60,600 nucleotides of DNA from Sphingobacterium sp. T2. Lineage in GTDB: Bacteria; Bacteroidota; Bacteroidia; Sphingobacteriales; Sphingobacteriaceae. The notes beneath the pieces were generated by a model. It worked only from the letters and a program-made list of their open reading frames with translations, had not been told where the DNA came from and made no database searches. Positions 58,183 through 60,600 of the stretch are shown one piece after another. The stretch covers positions 1-60,600 of the forward strand of contig NZ_JXAC01000014.1 of assembly GCF_000814685.1 (NCBI RefSeq), given 5' to 3'. Numbering within the stretch: position 1 is the stretch's first letter; each line of letters begins with the position of its first letter. Both the position numbers and the translations under genes were made by a program.

Positions 58183-59081
58183 AAAAATTAACTGCACTCA
58201 TCATAGCCTACTTCGCTGCAACAGGTGCTTATGCCTGTGATATCTGTGGCGGAGGTCTCGGAAATTCATACAATGGGCTCCTTCCCAACTTCAACAAGAG
58301 GTTCGTTGGAGTTCGCTATCACTTTAATCAACTTTACACGCAGCTGGATATTCATGGAAATATTACGGCCTTGAGTAATAAAGAGAAGTACCATACCGCC
58401 GAGATTTGGTCTGCTTGGAATATCCATCCCAAGTGGAGGGTGATGGCTATTATTCCTTACAGCAAAATATTCAAATACAATTATGGTACTACATCTGAAA
58501 TCAATAAATCTGGATTAGGAGACATTAATGTTAGTACTTACTATAATCTACTGAACACCTCAAATAACAGCAACCATAATGTCTGGCTGGGTATCGGCGT
58601 TAAGCTACCTACGGGAGAATATCGTAAAGAAGACTTAGACACCAATTCACCTAACATCTATCAGTTAGGAACAGGAAGCTTAGACCTTATTGCCAGCGCC
58701 AGCTACGACATCCGTGTAGACAATATGGGCCTGAATACCAACCTAAGTTATAAATGGAATACAGAAAATAGTGAAAAGTACCGCTATGGCAATAAGACTA
58801 CACTGAATGCCAGTCTCTACTACCTTCATGCTTTTTCAGAGAAGAGTAACATACGTCCTCATGCAGGAATCCAATATGAATATCAAACGAAAGATAGGAC
58901 TTTAGGGTATATACTGGATCAAACCGGAGGATACAACCTTAACCTTAATGTAGGTGCAGAAGCCACTATACACAAACTGGCGGTGGGAGTCTTCTACCAA
59001 TCTCCTCTTCAGCAAAATATCAGTAATCATCGTACCGAACTTATTCAAAAGGTAGGAATGCATGTTACTTTCACCTTCTAA
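58179..59081 (+). CDS. Outer-membrane beta-barrel protein with N-terminal CxxC
   Basis: 300 residues. A signal peptide ends at AYAC, and Cys20-Asp-Ile-Cys23 starts the mature protein (ACDICGGGLG). The rest is beta-barrel-like: alternating strands ending in KVGMHVTFTF, a C-terminal Phe, and a LGIGVKLPTGEYRKED loop as in transporter-type barrels. Similar proteins in Bacteroidota carry CDICGC near the start. It may be a copper or redox-linked channel, given its coupled gene order, but no activity is known. Intact; followed by a palindromic terminator. Confidence 0.8.
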   Translation: MKKLTALIIAYFAATGAYACDICGGGLGNSYNGLLPNFNKRFVGVRYHFNQLYTQLDIHGNITALSNKEKYHTAEIWSAWNIHPKWRVMAIIPYSKIFKYNYGTTSEINKSGLGDINVSTYYNLLNTSNNSNHNVWLGIGVKLPTGEYRKEDLDTNSPNIYQLGTGSLDLIASASYDIRVDNMGLNTNLSYKWNTENSEKYRYGNKTTLNASLYYLHAFSEKSNIRPHAGIQYEYQTKDRTLGYILDQTGGYNLNLNVGAEATIHKLAVGVFYQSPLQQNISNHRTELIQKVGMHVTFTF

Positions 59082-59083
59082 AA

Positions 59084-59119
59084 AGTAAGGGCTTCAACTT
59101 TAAAGTTGAAGCCCTTACT
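59084..59119. terminator. Perfect palindromic terminator after the copper cassette
   Basis: AGTAAGGGCTTCAACTTT (59084-59101) and AAAGTTGAAGCCCTTACT (59102-59119) are exact inverse complements with no spacer. It lies between the barrel gene and the converging SRPBCC gene and is bidirectional in form, though poly-T is weak. Confidence 0.72.
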
Positions 59120-59136
59120 CATTTATAATATAGTTT

Positions 59137-59535
59137 TTATGCCAAAACCTCCTTTAACCGACTTACCTGATAGTCTACCAGTTTTTGCAGAGGACCGCTT
59201 GCTATCATCTTCATCATCATATTCAATTCGGCTTCGATGACAAAGGTAGCTTTCGTCTCTTGTGTGGATAGCTGATCCAGCTTCCAAGACAATCTAACCT
59301 TGAAAGGTGCCTCCTCACTAGGCTCACACACTATTTCCTTATTCTCTACACGTTGCGTTACTTTCAAGGCCAGCTTAGCCATGTTTTTAATCGTAAAACG
59401 AGCCTCATCACTCGTCGATGACCAATTGTAGATGTTCTCAGGCATAAGCTGTTCGTGATTGTTTAAATCACTTAGGTAAGCATACACATCCTCTACAGGT
59501 TTGTTTAATGTTGTGCTGTTTTGAATCAAGGTCAT
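59137..59535 (-). CDS. SRPBCC-family protein
   Basis: A 132-residue START-like protein (NKPVEDVYAYLSDLNNHEQLMPENI is the usual helix-strand start; the end is LVDYQVSRLKEVL). Such proteins bind hydrophobic ligands. It follows pyrE on the minus strand with a 25-base gap and may be cotranscribed with it. Ligand unknown; the domain differs from that of the gene at 4971. Confidence 0.78.
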   Translation of the reverse strand: MTLIQNSTTLNKPVEDVYAYLSDLNNHEQLMPENIYNWSSTSDEARFTIKNMAKLALKVTQRVENKEIVCEPSEEAPFKVRLSWKLDQLSTQETKATFVIEAELNMMMKMIASGPLQKLVDYQVSRLKEVLA

Positions 59536-59560
59536 ATAGGTAGTGAAATATTGATGGTGA

Positions 59561-60208
59561 CTATTCTTCAGGTTTCCAGTTTGCTGGATCTTTTCTCCAA
59601 GCTTTCAAGAAATCTACATCCGACTCCAACACATATCCGTTTTCCACAGCTACTTTTATCAAAGCATCGTAGTTACACAAGCTGTACATAGTGCATTTTG
59701 CTTCCGCAAAATTTTTAGCTGCCTCTTCGAAACCATAAGTAAAGATTGAAACCAAACCTACAACATTACAGCCTGCATTACGTAAAGCTTGAACGGCTTG
59801 CAACGAACTCTTACCGGTAGAAATCAAATCTTCGATTACTACTACACGCTGACCTTCTACTACCTCTCCCTCGATAAGGTTCTGACGGCCGTGGTCTTTG
59901 GCACTGCTACGCACATATGTGAAAGGCAGCCCCAGTTCCTGTGCTACCAATACCCCTTGTGGAATTCCGGCAGTAGCCACTCCCGAAATCATTTCTACCG
60001 CTCCAAATTCATCTTGAATCAACTTAGCTAATTTCTGACGGATATAGGTACGGATAGCTGGATGCGATAAAGTGATACGATTATCACAATAAATTGGAGA
60101 CTTCCAACCCGACGCCCATGTAAAAGGACTTTTAGGTTGCAATTTTATTGCTTTAATTTGCAATAAGGATTCAGCAATTTTTTGTTCAACCTCATTTAAA
60201 TTATTCAT
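59561..60208 (-). CDS. pyrE: Orotate phosphoribosyltransferase
   Basis: Makes orotidine 5'-monophosphate from orotate and PRPP in pyrimidine synthesis. 215 residues. The PRPP-binding motif is VVVIEDLISTGKSSLQAV (about residues 118-135). FTWASGWKSPIYCDNR is the orotate-binding start, and TYVRSSAKDHGRQN holds the flexible loop. Intact. Its start codon overlaps the start codon of the divergent NUDIX gene. Confidence 0.94.
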   Translation of the reverse strand: MNNLNEVEQKIAESLLQIKAIKLQPKSPFTWASGWKSPIYCDNRITLSHPAIRTYIRQKLAKLIQDEFGAVEMISGVATAGIPQGVLVAQELGLPFTYVRSSAKDHGRQNLIEGEVVEGQRVVVIEDLISTGKSSLQAVQALRNAGCNVVGLVSIFTYGFEEAAKNFAEAKCTMYSLCNYDALIKVAVENGYVLESDVDFLKAWRKDPANWKPEE

Positions 60209-60600
60209 GGCACAAATTTATAAAATTTATATGAACCACAGCCTGCTTATTTTAGCAGATTTCGTTCCTAAAGCTCCTAAAAACAGCCAAACGATTGGTT
60301 TACAAGACATTGACTTAGAAAAACTTTTTGATAGCTCTACAAAGAACGGAAAGACTACTTATCTCTACGTTCATCCCGATATCAAAGATATCTTCAAAAA
60401 GATTACAGACGGCATAAAGACCATCTTCGCTGCTGGTGGCGTAAGTAGAAAAACGGAAAAGGTAAAATTTTATTCATTCAACCGCCTGACGGAAAATGGA
60501 TCCTAACCGGAAAAAGGTGAAAGTTGAATGGAAGGTAACGAAAAAGTAAGTCGAGTGAACGTAACGTGACGTGAGATGAAGGGAAGTAGGAAAGAAGAAC
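60207..60600 (+). CDS. NUDIX hydrolase, partial and degraded at the window end
   Basis: Bacteroidota proteins of this type have a family-specific N-terminal domain and a NUDIX box. The readable part from 60207 (MAQIYKIYMNHSLLILADF, YVHPDIKDIFKKITDGIKTIFAAGGV) ends near 60450. After that, the DNA still resembles GKWDLPKGKVE and the NUDIX box (RExxxE) but with many indels: the frame is closed at 60506, and 60507-60600 is a T-poor, purine-rich string with several stops in the coding frame. So the gene is cut off by poor sequence, not shown to be truncated in the cell. The start could also be the Met at 60231. Confidence 0.8.

Noticed and set aside
713-60500. Programmed frameshifting as the cause of split genes
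   Set aside because: There is no shared slippery site or stimulatory structure, and the breaks affect dozens of unrelated genes in both directions of shift.
1-60600. tRNA, rRNA, CRISPR array, insertion sequence or prophage
   Set aside because: I scanned intergenic regions for TPsiC-arm sequences, regularly spaced repeats and transposase or integrase motifs and found none that hold up; chance matches such as GGTTCGATTC lie inside protein genes.

Overview
The window looks like chromosomal DNA of a Bacteroidota bacterium, most likely of the Sphingobacteriaceae. The signs are a SusD/RagB protein followed by DUF5689 and TIG/NHL lipoproteins, GH92 and GH95 exo-glycosidases, paired Gfo/Idh/MocA and DUF1080 proteins, a MutS2, the four-gene ligase-associated DNA repair operon, weak Shine-Dalgarno sequences and several TAnnTTTG -7 promoter boxes. 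This placement is inference from gene content; no 16S gene or tRNA is present. There are no insertion sequences, prophage genes, CRISPR arrays or RNA genes that I can support, and no gene-free stretch exceeds 300 bases.

The sequence is not clean. At least 25 genes or gene ends show single-base frameshifts, often in short homopolymers, and the correct protein continues in another frame. The start (1-618) is a fold-back: the same SusD segment occurs twice in opposite orientation. The last ~170 bases are an error-ridden continuation of a NUDIX gene. I therefore give most split genes as one reconstructed CDS and name the break. They look like uncorrected sequencing or assembly errors rather than pseudogenes, but reads would be needed to prove it.

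Layout. 1-4705: the end of a SusCD-type outer-membrane cassette (SusD, DUF5689, TIG/NHL, DUF218). 4971-14251: mixed housekeeping genes (SRPBCC, VOC, GNAT, secreted PepF, flavin monooxygenase, RNA methyltransferase, aspartokinase, DUF3298 lipoprotein, YggS). 14345-19937: DUF4296 lipoprotein, MutS2, ATP-cone/Mrr nuclease, DUF2892, sirtuin. 20129-23907: glutamate dehydrogenase, D-cysteine desulfhydrase-like enzyme, CDF metal exporter. 24164-28325: a three-gene 3-keto-glycoside operon. 28477-31501: lipocalin, large catalase, small protein. 31692-36270: a tripartite ABC efflux operon facing a metal-domain AraC regulator. 36465-37876: two acetyltransferases. 37879-43597: exonuclease, ligase, helicase, PdeM repair operon. 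43737-45851: hybrid histidine kinase. 45912-54505: GH95, GH92, quinone oxidoreductase, outer-membrane receptor. 54674-55747: ferritin and DUF6686. 55866-59081: a four-gene MbnP/MbnH copper cassette. 59137-60600: SRPBCC, PyrE and NUDIX.

The most interesting system is the cassette at 55866-59081: a small Cys-motif envelope protein, an MbnP-like copper-binding lipoprotein, a MauG/MbnH-like di-haem enzyme and a beta-barrel with an N-terminal CxxC, in three tightly coupled steps after a near-perfect promoter whose -7 box lies only six bases before the first start codon. Metal handling recurs nearby (ferritin, CDF exporter, HMA-AraC regulator), as does protection from oxidants (catalase, lipocalin).
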